Source: a bacterium (GTDB lineage: Bacteria; Bacteroidota; Bacteroidia; B-17B0; Aurantibacillaceae). From it: DNA of 64,000 bases. Under the pieces are notes generated by a model. It was not told the DNA's origin and did no database searches. It worked only from the letters and a program-made list of their open reading frames with translations. Position 1 is the stretch's first letter; every line of letters begins with the position of its first letter. The stretch spans positions 1 to 64,000 of the forward strand of contig JAQSCW010000026.1 of NCBI GenBank assembly GCA_029945625.1. The letters are read 5' to 3'. Below are positions 1 to 9,400 of this stretch, piece after piece. Position numbers and translations under genes: made by a program.

Positions 1-150
1 TTATTACATTTTGGGTACATGAAACAGGGAATTTAGATCGAAGGTAATCTATAAATCAACAGGTCCAGGTATTTTAACATAGCCGAACTTTGAATTTAAC
101 ATTTGAGGAAGAGAATAAGGGTAGAATTTTGTACTGGCAGTGGAAAAATT

Positions 151-247
151 CTTTGTGTTGCTTTGTGTTGCCTCTTCCTTTGTGGGCTTTGTGGTTCTTG
201 CCTCTTTAACCGCAAAGCGCGCAAAGGTTTACACGAAGGACACAAAG
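151..247. repeat. CTTTGTG/CACAAAG inverted and tandem repeats
   Basis: The ten-base unit CTTTGTGTTG occurs twice in tandem (151-170). CTTTGTGGG (178-186) and CTTTGTGGTT (187-196) follow. The opposite orientation then appears as AACCGCAAAG (208-217), GCAAAG (221-226) and CACAAAG (241-247), so the block is an imperfect palindrome centred near 202. Similar short CTTTGTG and CACAGAG runs are, to my knowledge, common next to GxxExxY genes in Bacteroidota, and a remnant of such a gene lies at 1114-1344. Bases 1-150 hold no gene, repeat or RNA that I recognise. The plus-strand reading frame through this block looks like chance. Confidence 0.5.
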
Positions 248-252
248 TAGGT

Positions 253-318
253 CTACCTTTCCACCACCAGTTTCATCCTTTCTTGTTGCTGCCCGATTTT
301 TACCTGAAGAAATACGCG
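253..318 (-). pseudogene. possible remnant of a T9SS sorting-domain C terminus
   Basis: Directly downstream of the ubiE stop, in another frame, the minus strand encodes 21 codons and a stop. They read like the last strands of a type A T9SS C-terminal domain (VFLQVKIG, then MKLVV near the end). The fragment has no start and no upstream body, because upstream sequence is ubiE. It could be the tail of an eroded secreted-protein gene left by a rearrangement, or chance. The similarity rests on a short pattern only. Confidence 0.25.
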
Positions 319-319
319 T

Positions 320-1057
320 TTATTTTTCGCCCCTGTAAATAGCTGCGATGCCAAAGCTTAAACTCTTAAAGCCGGTGTTTTTGTACTTAAGTTTATTGAG
401 AATCTCAACAAAGTGCTCATTATTTGGAAAAGCTTTTACGCTTTCGGTCAGATAGGAGTATGCCCGGGTGTCCTTCGAAAAAATCTTACCCACCAAGGGT
501 GTGATGTAAGAGAAATAGAAATTGTAACCTGCTTTTATTAGCGGGTTCCGAGGATATGAAAATTCAAGTATCACCAATTGACCGCCCGGTTTTAAGATTC
601 GGTACAAATTACTTAAACCCTTTTCGAGGTTTTCAAAATTACGTACACCAAATCCCACCACAATCGCATCAAAGGTATCGTCGGGAAAACAAACGGTTTC
701 AGCATTGCCGTTTTTAAGTGTGATGAGCTGATCTAATTTTAGCTTGAGGAGTTTTTTCCTTCCAAATTCCATCATCCCATCGCTGATATCAATGCCAATG
801 ATTTGCGTAGGATCTAATTTCGCACACTCAATCGCAAAATCGCCGGTACCGGTGGCCACATCGAGGATCACTTTTGGATGTTTTGCCGCCAGCAGTTGTA
901 CGCATTGTTTGCGCCAGCCTTTGTGAATCCCCATCGACAAAATACTGTTCAAAAGGTCGTAGCGGTTGGCGATGTTATTAAACATCTGCGCTACTTGTTT
1001 GTTTTTTTCTTCGTCGGTTTTATAAGGTGTTACAGAATCGTGGAGCATGTTTCTCAT
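320..1057 (-). CDS. ubiE: demethylmenaquinone methyltransferase (UbiE/MenG)
   Basis: SAM-dependent C-methyltransferase that converts demethylmenaquinone to menaquinone, the respiratory quinone expected in Bacteroidota. The product is 245 residues from the ATG at 1057, the normal family length. The SAM-binding motif I (DVATGTGD) is at about residues 66-73. The typical GFGVRN and LKPGGQ segments follow. An open frame continues upstream to 1108, but that extension is low-complexity sequence from the decayed region and is not expected to be protein; an ATG at 1048 is an alternative start. The gene lies downstream of rfaE1 on the same strand, separated by a degraded GxxExxY gene, so it may have its own promoter. 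Confidence 0.95.
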   Translation of the reverse strand: MRNMLHDSVTPYKTDEEKNKQVAQMFNNIANRYDLLNSILSMGIHKGWRKQCVQLLAAKHPKVILDVATGTGDFAIECAKLDPTQIIGIDISDGMMEFGRKKLLKLKLDQLITLKNGNAETVCFPDDTFDAIVVGFGVRNFENLEKGLSNLYRILKPGGQLVILEFSYPRNPLIKAGYNFYFSYITPLVGKIFSKDTRAYSYLTESVKAFPNNEHFVEILNKLKYKNTGFKSLSFGIAAIYRGEK

Positions 1058-1113
1058 TGTAAAGTCTCGGTTTCCTTTAACACAGAGGTTCAGAGGAACA
1101 GAGAGCACTGTTT

Positions 1114-1344
1114 CTATTCAAATTGCACTATATTTTGTTCATTTAGATTACCGTTAATTCTTCTTCTAATTCCATTTTTTAATAATTCTTCATTGAAATT
1201 AATTAAAAGTCCTAATTTTTTACCTGCAAATTTAATTAGCTCACCAATTGCGATTGACAAATGGGCAGCACCTTTTCAACTGATTTTACTTCCACTATCA
1301 AAACGTTATTCACAAGGATATCCAATACAAAGAATTTATCCAAA
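1114..1344 (-). pseudogene. GxxExxY family protein, truncated and frameshifted
   Basis: Two overlapping minus-strand frames together match the C-terminal half of the GxxExxY family (a PD-(D/E)XK-like domain of unknown role). The first reads VEVKSVEKVLPI followed by QSQLV, then stops. After a shift the second continues ELIKFAGKKLGLLINFNEELL and ends at the TAG at 1114-1116. In an intact member these join as one strand-helix-strand unit. The N-terminal half with the name-giving motif is missing, so the gene is dead. A short CACAGAGG-type repeat lies just beyond its 3' end (1081-1105). This remnant fills most of the 338-base gap between ubiE and rfaE1. Confidence 0.8.
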
Positions 1345-1395
1345 ATTTGTTTCCTAAAAACGATCGGAAGTTTTATTTGATTTTGGTTTCATTTA

Positions 1396-2412
1396 TTATT
1401 TCACAAATTCCAGTTTTAACGTCTCCTCCAACAATTGTTCCTTATTTACGGGCACCACACCTATTTGTTCGCACACCAAACCCCCCGATAGATTGGCCAC
1501 CGCAGCCGTGAACACATCATTGCAATCGAGCGCGCGGCACAAAGAAGCCACACTAATTACTGTATCACCCGCACCGCTCACATCGGCTATGCTGCGAATA
1601 TGAGCCGGCAAATGTTCTTTTACCTTGCGCGAATTGGTAATCACTCCCTTTTCTGCCAACGTAACTAATACCGTTTCTACTTTTTGTTTTACGCGGAAGC
1701 TACTCACGGCACGTTGCAATTCGTTGATGTTATCTCCCGAAATATCAAGTTTTGTGCCTTCACGTAATTCCTTTAAATTGGGTTTAAACAGACTCACGCC
1801 TTTGTAAGCATTAAAATTAATTTTCTTCGGATCCACGCAAGTAGGAATTCCTTTGCTCTTGCAAAGTTCTACCACTTTCGAAATTAATTTTGAGGTAATC
1901 AGACCCTTATTATAATCCTCGAAGATGACCACATCAATTTTATCGTGACTCACAATATAGGAGATGAGCATAATTAATTGTTGCGTCTCAGAAGGATTGA
2001 TGTCCTCCTCATCCTCATCATCTACCCGCAGGAGCTGCGCATTATTACCCATCACACGTGTCTTTACCGTAGTTCGGCGATCGCGGCTTTTTAAGATTCC
2101 TTTCTGACTCAAACGTTGACTCTTGAGTAAATCCATAAAGGCCTGTCCTTCATAATCTACACCAATTACCGAACATAAAATAGGATTAGCACCCAGCGCC
2201 TGAATATTCAAAGCCACATTGGCAGCGCCACCCAAACGTCTTTCTTTTTTGGTCACTGCTACAATAGGTACCGGCGCTTCGGGCGATATTCTGTTCACCT
2301 TGCCCCATAGATAGGTGTCCACCATCACGTCGCCGATAATGAGAACGTTCAAACTGTTGAAGGATTTAAAGATCTCGCGAATGCGGTCTTTTTTAATAGA
2401 GTAGCGTTTCAT
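1396..2412 (-). CDS. rfaE1: D-glycero-beta-D-manno-heptose-7-phosphate kinase (RfaE1/HldE kinase domain)
   Basis: PfkB/ribokinase-family kinase for ADP-heptose synthesis, which supplies the LPS inner core. The 338-residue product starts with the RfaE signature: GDVMVDTYLWG at 27-37, followed by RISPEAPVPI, and then GGAANVALN at about 61-69, which binds the sugar. The phosphotransfer motif DVSGAGDT is at 277-284, with D283 as the catalytic base. The nucleotidyltransferase domain of the fused E. coli HldE is absent, as expected for the split form. The gene starts 16 bases after the aminotransferase stop, so the two are probably co-transcribed. ADP-glucose-type sugar kinases are the main alternative but lack this N-terminal signature. 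Confidence 0.92.
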   Translation of the reverse strand: MKRYSIKKDRIREIFKSFNSLNVLIIGDVMVDTYLWGKVNRISPEAPVPIVAVTKKERRLGGAANVALNIQALGANPILCSVIGVDYEGQAFMDLLKSQRLSQKGILKSRDRRTTVKTRVMGNNAQLLRVDDEDEEDINPSETQQLIMLISYIVSHDKIDVVIFEDYNKGLITSKLISKVVELCKSKGIPTCVDPKKINFNAYKGVSLFKPNLKELREGTKLDISGDNINELQRAVSSFRVKQKVETVLVTLAEKGVITNSRKVKEHLPAHIRSIADVSGAGDTVISVASLCRALDCNDVFTAAVANLSGGLVCEQIGVVPVNKEQLLEETLKLEFVK

Positions 2413-2428
2413 CTTCTGTAATCGGAAA

Positions 2429-3625
2429 TTAGTTAAGTTTTGCCAACGCCTCTTTCATACGTTTGAGGGCTTCAATTAATTTCTCTTCGCTGGTGGCATA
2501 AGAAAAACGAATATACTTATCTTCCCCAAAGGCTGCACCGGGAACCAGCGCTAAATGGCCCTCTTCAAGCAGGAATAGGGTGAGATCGGTGCCGTTATTG
2601 ATGGTGTAATGCTTGTATTTTTTTCCAAAATAATACGAAATTTCGGGATACACATAAAACGCACCTTCAGGTTTGTTGGTTTTTAAACCGGGTATATCTT
2701 TCATTAAGTCCAGAACCAAATCTCTGCGTTTGCGGAAGGCTTCGGTCATGGGTTTTATATAAGTATCGAAATCCAATTCCATGGCTTTGTGCATGGCTTT
2801 TTGGGTGATACTCGAAGTGGCTGAAGTAAACTGCCCCTGCATTTTATCGCAGGCTTGTGCAATCCATTTGGGAGCGGCCATTATTCCTCCACGCCAGCCG
2901 GTCATGGCAAAACTTTTGGAGACCCCATTGATGGTGATTACACGGTCTTTGATAAAATCAAATTGCGCAAAACTCTGGTGTGGATCTGCAAAATTAATAT
3001 GTTCATAGATCTCATCGCTCATGATATACAGTTCGGGATGCGTAAAAACAATCAGTGCAAGTGCTTCGAGTTCCTGACGTTTATAGACACTGCCGGTAGG
3101 GTTGCAGGGTGTGCTCATCATAATGAGTTTCGTTTTAGGCGTGATGGCCTTTTGTAATTGTGTTGGGGTCATCTTAAAATCAGAATCAAGATCCGTTTCA
3201 ACAATAATGGGAACTCCTTCAGCAACTTTTATGATCTCGAGGTAACTTACCCAATACGGTGCCGGAACAATTACTTCATCTCCGGGGTTCACCAGACTAA
3301 GAACTGCATTCGCAATACTTTGTTTTGCCCCGGTGCTCACTACAATTTCATCGGGCGTAAAACTTAATTTATTATCACGTTTGAATTTGGCGCAAATAGC
3401 TTCGCGCAATTCCAAATATCCCGATACGTGTGTATAATAACTGAAGTTATCATCGATTGCTTTTTTGGCGGCATCTTTAATAATTTGTGGTGTCGCAAAA
3501 TCGGGTTCACCCAAACTTAAACTAATGATGTCGATACCCTGCGCTTTCAATTCACGACTTTTTCGCGCCATGCCAATGGTTTGCGATTCCGAGATCTGAT
3601 TAACCCTGTTTGATAGCTTTGCCAT
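2429..3625 (-). CDS. class I/II pyridoxal-phosphate aminotransferase (aspartate aminotransferase type)
   Basis: Fold-type I aminotransferase of about 398 residues, most like bacterial subgroup Ib aspartate/aromatic aminotransferases. GEPDF near residue 39 and NPTG near 175 bind substrate and PLP. SKSFAMTGWR contains the PLP lysine at about K237. The reading frame is open for 52 codons upstream, but that part is hydrophobic and unlike the family, so the ATG at 3625 is chosen. It likely makes aspartate or another amino acid from 2-oxoglutarate/glutamate; the exact substrate cannot be read from sequence. It precedes rfaE1 by 16 bases. Confidence 0.9.
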   Translation of the reverse strand: MAKLSNRVNQISESQTIGMARKSRELKAQGIDIISLSLGEPDFATPQIIKDAAKKAIDDNFSYYTHVSGYLELREAICAKFKRDNKLSFTPDEIVVSTGAKQSIANAVLSLVNPGDEVIVPAPYWVSYLEIIKVAEGVPIIVETDLDSDFKMTPTQLQKAITPKTKLIMMSTPCNPTGSVYKRQELEALALIVFTHPELYIMSDEIYEHINFADPHQSFAQFDFIKDRVITINGVSKSFAMTGWRGGIMAAPKWIAQACDKMQGQFTSATSSITQKAMHKAMELDFDTYIKPMTEAFRKRRDLVLDLMKDIPGLKTNKPEGAFYVYPEISYYFGKKYKHYTINNGTDLTLFLLEEGHLALVPGAAFGEDKYIRFSYATSEEKLIEALKRMKEALAKLN

Positions 3626-3764
3626 AATTGATTTTGTAATCAACAAATCTAACAACAATTTTAATAAAAATAAGGATAAAATTTGGGCATTTATAAGCAG
3701 AAAGCCCCCTGTTGTTCGGGATTTGTGCGCCTGCGACAAAAAATTAATTTCAGGAATTGTTGAA

Positions 3765-4259
3765 TTATACCTTTTTTCCAAAAATCAACAGATCCCGCAT
3801 CACGCCATCCATATTGGCAACAGTGGGCAAATGCCCCCATTTTTCAAATCCAAATTTTTTGAAGAGTGAAATACTCGCCACATTATGACCAAAGATGAAT
3901 CCCAGTAAAGAATGAATCTTAAATCGAGGCGCTTCTTCAATTGCTTTTTGCAAACAGGCTCTACCCAAACCTTTTCCTCTGAACTTTTCTTCCAGATAAA
4001 TGCTTACTTCTACGGTGCCGTCATAGGCAGGTCTGCCGTAAAACGAATTAAAACTCATCCATCCTGCGTAATTACCATCATACATTACGATCCACAACGG
4101 CCTCTTAGCCCCTGAATGTGCATCAAACCAATGCTGTCTGCTCGCCACCGAAACTTCTTCTAAATCGGCCGTCACCAAACGTGATGCAATGGTAGAATTG
4201 TAAGTAGCTACTATCAGGGCAAGATCTTCCTTAGCGGCGTTTCTAAATTGTATTTTCAC
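3765..4259 (-). CDS. GNAT N-acetyltransferase, phosphinothricin acetyltransferase-like
   Basis: A 164-residue GNAT enzyme that transfers acetyl from acetyl-CoA to an amine. The acetyl-CoA pyrophosphate loop RGKGLG is at 94-99. The N-terminal YNSTIASR segment and the WFDAH block resemble the PAT/Acetyltransf_4 group (phosphinothricin or methionine-derivative acetyltransferases). The start codon is GTG at 4259, and the first residues (KIQFRNAAKED) form the expected first strand. Its real substrate is unknown. It is a single gene between hflX and the aminotransferase; terminator-like sequences upstream separate it from hflX. Confidence 0.85.
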   Translation of the reverse strand: MKIQFRNAAKEDLALIVATYNSTIASRLVTADLEEVSVASRQHWFDAHSGAKRPLWIVMYDGNYAGWMSFNSFYGRPAYDGTVEVSIYLEEKFRGKGLGRACLQKAIEEAPRFKIHSLLGFIFGHNVASISLFKKFGFEKWGHLPTVANMDGVMRDLLIFGKKV

Positions 4260-4289
4260 GCTGCTAAATTATGGTTTTATTAACTATTT

Positions 4290-4355
4290 CAAATAGGGTC
4301 GGGAGTATTGCTGCAGTTTTACTGAGGGACAGAGCGACCTATTTGCGTTTTTTTT
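4290..4355 (+). terminator. long inverted repeat followed by a T run
   Basis: CAAATAGGGTCG (4290-4301) pairs with CGACCTATTTG (4335-4345), with one bulged base. Eight Ts follow on the plus strand (4348-4355). The loop is about 33 bases, long for an intrinsic terminator, and no plus-strand gene precedes it. It lies just upstream of the GNAT gene on the minus strand, so it could instead be a leader structure or the remnant of a mobile repeat. Confidence 0.35.
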
Positions 4356-4370
4356 AGGAGGGACTAGCCG

Positions 4371-4404
4371 AAAAAAATTGCGTGGTGATATTTCACCCCC
4401 ACAC
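4371..4404 (-). terminator. intrinsic terminator after hflX
   Basis: On the minus strand a hairpin with GGTGA/TCACC around the loop AATA, extended by outer GTG/CAC pairs, is followed within a few bases by seven Ts. It lies about 95 bases beyond the hflX stop, in the right orientation to end that transcript. Confidence 0.55.
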
Positions 4405-4495
4405 AAATCACTCTATTTTTTGAAATTTAGAAGCCCACAATTACTCGCGTATTAAATGGCAATTCCACCACCGGAACTTTGGGGTAAAAATTATT

Positions 4496-5695
4496 TTAAT
4501 ACAATAAACTATTATAAGGGTATCGCTTCACATGCATCTCCTTTACCAGCACATAAAGGGTCTTCTTAAATTCATCGATGTTCTCCTTAGTTTGCGCACT
4601 GATAAACAGTACTGGTTTATGGAGTCCTTTCATCCAGGTATTTTTTATTTCGGCAAGTGAAAGATTTTCTCGCAGTGTGGGAGTCAGGTCGTCCTCATCT
4701 TTTTGCGTATAACTAAACGCATCGGTTTTATTAAATACCAATATAGTTGGTTTATCGCCGGCACCAATCTCCGTGAGAGTTTGTTTTACCACATTGAGAT
4801 GATCTTCAAAATTTTTATGTGAGATATCTACTATGTGTATGAGCACATCGGCTTCACGCACTTCATCGAGGGTGGATTTAAAACTTTCGACCAATTGTGT
4901 GGGCAGTTTGCGAATAAATCCTACAGTATCACTTAACAAAAAAGCGAGGTTATCAATCGTCACTTTGCGAACCGTTGTATCAAGAGTGGCAAATAATTTA
5001 TTCTCGGCAAACACATTACTTTTGCTGATTAGGTTCATGATAGTACTTTTGCCCACATTGGTATAACCCACCAGAGCCACACGAATGAGTTCGCCACGGT
5101 TTTTACGTTGTGTGGCCATTTGTTTATCAATCTCTTTTAATCGTTCCTTGAGCAAGGCAATCTTATCACGCACAATTCGACGGTCGGTCTCAATTTCTTT
5201 TTCTCCTGCACCGCCACGTGTTCCGGTGCCGCCTCGTTGACGTTCCAAGTGGGTCCACATACCCGTTAAGCGAGGCAACAAATATTGGTATTGGGCCAAT
5301 TGCACCTGCGTTTTTGCATGTGCGGTATGCGCGCGTTGTTCAAAAATCTCCAAAATGAGTGTGGTGCGGTCGAGAATTTTTTTCCCGAGTTCTTTTTCAA
5401 GATTTCGTTGCTGAGAAGGAGACAATTCATCGTCGAAGATCACCACATCAATGGCATTTTCTTTCACGTAATTTTTAATCTCACTCACTTTTCCTTTACC
5501 AATAAAGGTGGCCTTATCGGGCTTTTCAAGTTTTTGGGTAAAACTTTTTTTGGTGCGCAGTCCATAGGTCTCCGCCAAAAATGCCAGTTCATCAAGATAT
5601 TCTTTGGCCAGAGTATCGTCTTGCTTTTTATTAATTACACCAACCAACACGCAAACATGTTCGGGGATGGCAGTAGTAGTAGCAGTTGGTTTCAA
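4496..5695 (-). CDS. hflX: ribosome-associated GTPase HflX
   Basis: A 399-residue GTPase of the Obg-HflX superfamily, which splits or rescues stalled ribosomes. The N-terminal nucleotide-binding domain covers about 1-195 and includes the family-specific glycine-rich GGTGTRGGAGE at 155-165. The G domain has G1 GYTNVGKS at 210-217, G3 DTVG at 256-259 and G4 NKTD at 322-325. No ATG lies near the N terminus; the frame opens with TTG at 5695, followed by a Thr-rich stretch and then the conserved VLVGV strand, so TTG is the likely start. It is transcribed toward the GNAT gene, but a terminator-like hairpin lies between them. Confidence 0.95.
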   Translation of the reverse strand: MKPTATTTAIPEHVCVLVGVINKKQDDTLAKEYLDELAFLAETYGLRTKKSFTQKLEKPDKATFIGKGKVSEIKNYVKENAIDVVIFDDELSPSQQRNLEKELGKKILDRTTLILEIFEQRAHTAHAKTQVQLAQYQYLLPRLTGMWTHLERQRGGTGTRGGAGEKEIETDRRIVRDKIALLKERLKEIDKQMATQRKNRGELIRVALVGYTNVGKSTIMNLISKSNVFAENKLFATLDTTVRKVTIDNLAFLLSDTVGFIRKLPTQLVESFKSTLDEVREADVLIHIVDISHKNFEDHLNVVKQTLTEIGAGDKPTILVFNKTDAFSYTQKDEDDLTPTLRENLSLAEIKNTWMKGLHKPVLFISAQTKENIDEFKKTLYVLVKEMHVKRYPYNSLLY

Positions 5696-5770
5696 GGTGT
5701 GTTTAAGAATTAGTAACCGAGTCAGAGGTCAAAAAACACCTCTCAAAAATGATACAATATGATAAATGGA

Positions 5771-6394
5771 TTAATGTCCTTTTAAGTGTTCTGTTACATA
5801 ATGCGCTACAGCATCAGCTTGTTCTGCGCTCATGTCAACCTTGTTCATGGTATTTCGCCCATTTAATATAACAGTTGCAATAGAAGGAATATCTAAGGTT
5901 GTAGCAGATAAATTTAAAGCACCACTGGCTCCATTTTTACCATCGGCACCATGGCAGAGTACGCAATTATTTTCATACAATGCTTTTCCGTCGTTAGCGG
6001 CAATCAAGGTATTGCTTTCTTTTGGTGCCCCTTTGCGTTTGGCGTATACTTCCGCAATACCATAACTTCCGGTAATCAATAATAGACTCAGAGCCGCCAA
6101 TATTTTGTTGGAACGTTTGAACCCAACCACCGCAATTGGAATAGAAGCCAAAACCATAATCACCTTGATGTAAAATAGATAATCGAATTTTCCGCCAAAT
6201 GGCAATTTCATGGTCAGGTAAATTCCTGTCACTAAAAACAAAGTACTTACAATCATTTCAAATACCCGTGTTTTTTTTGAGAAAACGGTCAGCAGATCGT
6301 TTTTACCGCTTAGGAGTAAGATCGTTTTAATAACATAAATAAATAAGAACAGAGTAACTACAAGTGTGTGTGTGTGAAGAATCCCTTTATACAT
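5771..6394 (-). CDS. four-helix membrane protein with C-terminal c-type cytochrome domain
   Basis: A 207-residue protein with hydrophobic segments at about 9-28, 47-62, 74-92 and 97-115, followed by a periplasmic domain with one CVLCH haem-binding site (144-148) and a distal Met in NTMNKVDMS. The membrane part resembles the small SirB/CopD-like integral proteins found in Bacteroidota, and the tail is a class I monohaem cytochrome c. It is probably an electron carrier tethered to the inner membrane. Its partner is not evident; it diverges from the amidohydrolase gene and stands alone upstream of hflX. The haem attachment is certain by motif; the role in a specific chain is not. Confidence 0.8.
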   Translation of the reverse strand: MYKGILHTHTLVVTLFLFIYVIKTILLLSGKNDLLTVFSKKTRVFEMIVSTLFLVTGIYLTMKLPFGGKFDYLFYIKVIMVLASIPIAVVGFKRSNKILAALSLLLITGSYGIAEVYAKRKGAPKESNTLIAANDGKALYENNCVLCHGADGKNGASGALNLSATTLDIPSIATVILNGRNTMNKVDMSAEQADAVAHYVTEHLKGH

Positions 6395-6492
6395 AGTGTT
6401 TTAGTTTTGATGTAAAATTAACAATATCCCGGAGTAATAAAAACGGCGAAAGGATTAGTTATTTTGCTAAATCTCGCTAAATTTGGTGGATT

Positions 6493-9400
6493 ATGAAAAG
6501 TTTTGCTCTCGTTTGGATTCTTTGTCTGTCACTTCTTTTCAGAGTGTCCGCACAATCCACCTTTCCAAGTAATGGGGCACCTTACAACCCTCATACCCTT
6601 ATAGCCTTTATTAACGCCACTATTTTTACCGATTGCGAGACCCAAATCAATAACGGTGTGTTGTTAATTAAGGATGGCAAAGTTATGGCCGTAGGTGAAA
6701 AAATGGAAGTGCCGCCTTATGCGAGTGTTATTGACCTTAAAGGAAAATACATTTACCCCGCTTTTATCGATTTGTATAGCGAATACGGACTTCCTTCCAC
6801 CAAATATGAAAAAAAGACTCAGCCGGGTCCTCAAATGGAAAGCACGTTAAAAGGCGCTTTCGGATGGAACATGGCCATTCGTTCCAATATCGAATCCTTT
6901 AAATTAGTTGAACACAATTCCGAAAAAGCAGAGGAGTTAAAAAAGATTGGTTTTGGTTCCGTTGTATCTCACTCCAACGATGGTATTGTTCGTGGCAGTG
7001 GTGTATTGTTGAACTTAAATGCTTCCAAAAGGGTAAATGAGAGTATTATCCGTGATAAGGCTGCCGGTTTTTATTCCTTTTCTAAAGGATCGTCCCCGCA
7101 GGATTACCCCAGCTCACTCACGGGAGGAATTGCCTTACTTCGTCAAACGTATTACGATGCCCAATGGTATAAAGAAAATAAAGGTAAAACCGACTATAAT
7201 ATTTCATTAGAAGATGTGATTGCACTTCAATCGCTTCCCTCCATTTTCGAAAGCAACGATAAATACAATTCGCTGCGTGCCGCAAAAGTGGGAAAGGAAT
7301 TTAATATAAAATACATCTTGAAAGGCGGAGGAAATGAATACCAACGCATCAGTGATATTAGAGGCACCTCACTCAACTATATTATTCCTGTTAATTTTCC
7401 GGAGCCCTATGATGTGGAAGACCCTTACGATGCTGAGTTGCTGAGTTTGGCCGATCTTAAACATTGGGAACTGGCCCCATCAAACCCGGCCGCACTTGAA
7501 AAAAATAACATTCCATTTGCATTTACTACCGCCGACCTCAAAGACAAATCACAGTTCTTAAAAAATATTCGTAAAGCCATTCAATATGGTTTAAGTGAGA
7601 AGATGGCCTTAAAAGCTCTTACTGCAAGTCCCGCTTCCTTTATCAATGCAGGTGATAAGATTGGCGCACTCAAAAAGGAGTATTATGCTAATTTCTTTAT
7701 CTCTAATAAACCAATCTTTCAAGAGGATGCGCTCATCCTTCAAACTTGGGTGGCCGGCGAACCCAATGTGTATTCTGAACTCGACCCCATCGACATCAGG
7801 GGCAATTACCTCTTGAACATGTCTGCTGGTAAATACAAAGTAAAATTTAGCGGCGAAGTCCAAAAGCCGGTCAGTCAAATTACCATAGATACTACCAAAC
7901 GAAGTTTGAACTTTACGATTACGAAAACCATTCTCAACCTCAGTTTTCAAAACGATTCTTCCGGCGTAATTCGTGCAACACTCAATTATAACAAACAAAC
8001 AAAGAACTTTGAAGGTAGGGGACAATTGTCAAACGGCGATTGGCAAACTGCCTCGCTGGTTTTCGTGTCGGCACTCGACACTTCTAAAAAACAGTCTGCA
8101 ACAAATAAACCGGCATTAAATTTAGGCAAAGTCATTTATCCTTTTGGAGCGTATGGCGAAGCGTTGCCCGAAGAAGGCGGGAGTTTTAAAGAGAGTTGGA
8201 ATAAATTTAAGAATCGTTACTCTGCGATCTTAATTAAAGATGCTACCGTGTGGACCAATAGCGGCGATACTGTTTTGAAAGAATACGATGTGTATATAGT
8301 TCAGGGAAAAATAGTGCGTATTGCTCCAAATATTGATGCTCCGGCGATGGCCTTTGCAAAAGTAATTGATGCAAAAGGCAAACATTTAACGCCGGGTATC
8401 ATCGATGAACACAGTCACATTGCCCTCACGGCAGGAGTGAATGAAGGCGCACAGGCGAGTAGTGCAGAAGTGCGCATGGGAGACGTGATTAATCCCGAGG
8501 ACATTAATATTTACCGACAGCTTTCGGGAGGCGTTACTACTTCGCAATTATTGCATGGTTCAGCTAATCCAATCGGGGGCCAGAGTGTTCTTATCAAATT
8601 AAGATGGGGCCATGGTGCTGAAGATTTGAAATACGAGAATGCCGATGGCTTTATCAAATTTGCACTGGGTGAAAATGTGAAACAAAGTAATTGGGGCGAC
8701 CTCAACCGCGTTCGTTTTCCTCAATCGCGTATGGGCGTGGAGCAGGTGTATTACGATTTTTTTACACGCGCCCGCGAATACGATGCGAGTATGCAAGCCT
8801 TTGGTAAAAGTACTGCTAGGGTGGGAGTGACTGCGCCCCGCAGAGATCTTGAATTGGAAGCCCTCGCTGAGATTCTCAACAAAAAAAGATTTATTACATG
8901 TCACAGTTATGTTCAAAGTGAAATCAATATGCTGATGCATGTGGCAGATAGTGTGGGATTCAAAGTGAATACATTCACACACATTTTAGAGGGCTACAAA
9001 GTTGCTGATAAAATGAAAGCGCATGGTGCAAGTGCGTCCACCTTTTCCGATTGGTGGGCCTATAAAAATGAAGTGATGGAAGCTATCCCCTACAATGCTG
9101 CCATTCTTACAAGGGTAGGGGTGAATACCGCCATTAACAGCGATGATGCTGAAATGGCCCGCCGGCTGAATCAGGAAGCTGCCAAATCGATCAAGTACGG
9201 TGGTTTGAGCGAAACCGAGGCGCTCAAAATGGTCACCTTAAATCCGGCGAAGATGTTGCATATTGATGATAAAGTGGGAAGCATTCGTGTAGGCAAAATG
9301 GCTGACCTGGTGTTGTGGACCGATGATCCCTTAAGTGTGTATGCGAAAGTGGACAAGACGATTATTGATGGGCAAATTTATTTTGATCGTACCGAAGATG

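Noticed and set aside
103-342. 79-residue plus-strand ORF over the CTTTGTG repeats
   Set aside because: Cys/Phe-rich, low-complexity translation of a repeat block, overlapping the ubiE 3' end; no family resemblance.
878-1357. 159-residue plus-strand ORF across the ubiE 5' end
   Set aside because: It is antisense to ubiE and to the GxxExxY remnant, whose minus-strand frames match a known family.
3626-3781. N-terminal extension of the aminotransferase
   Set aside because: Residues are hydrophobic and unlike the family; the ATG at 3625 gives the normal length.
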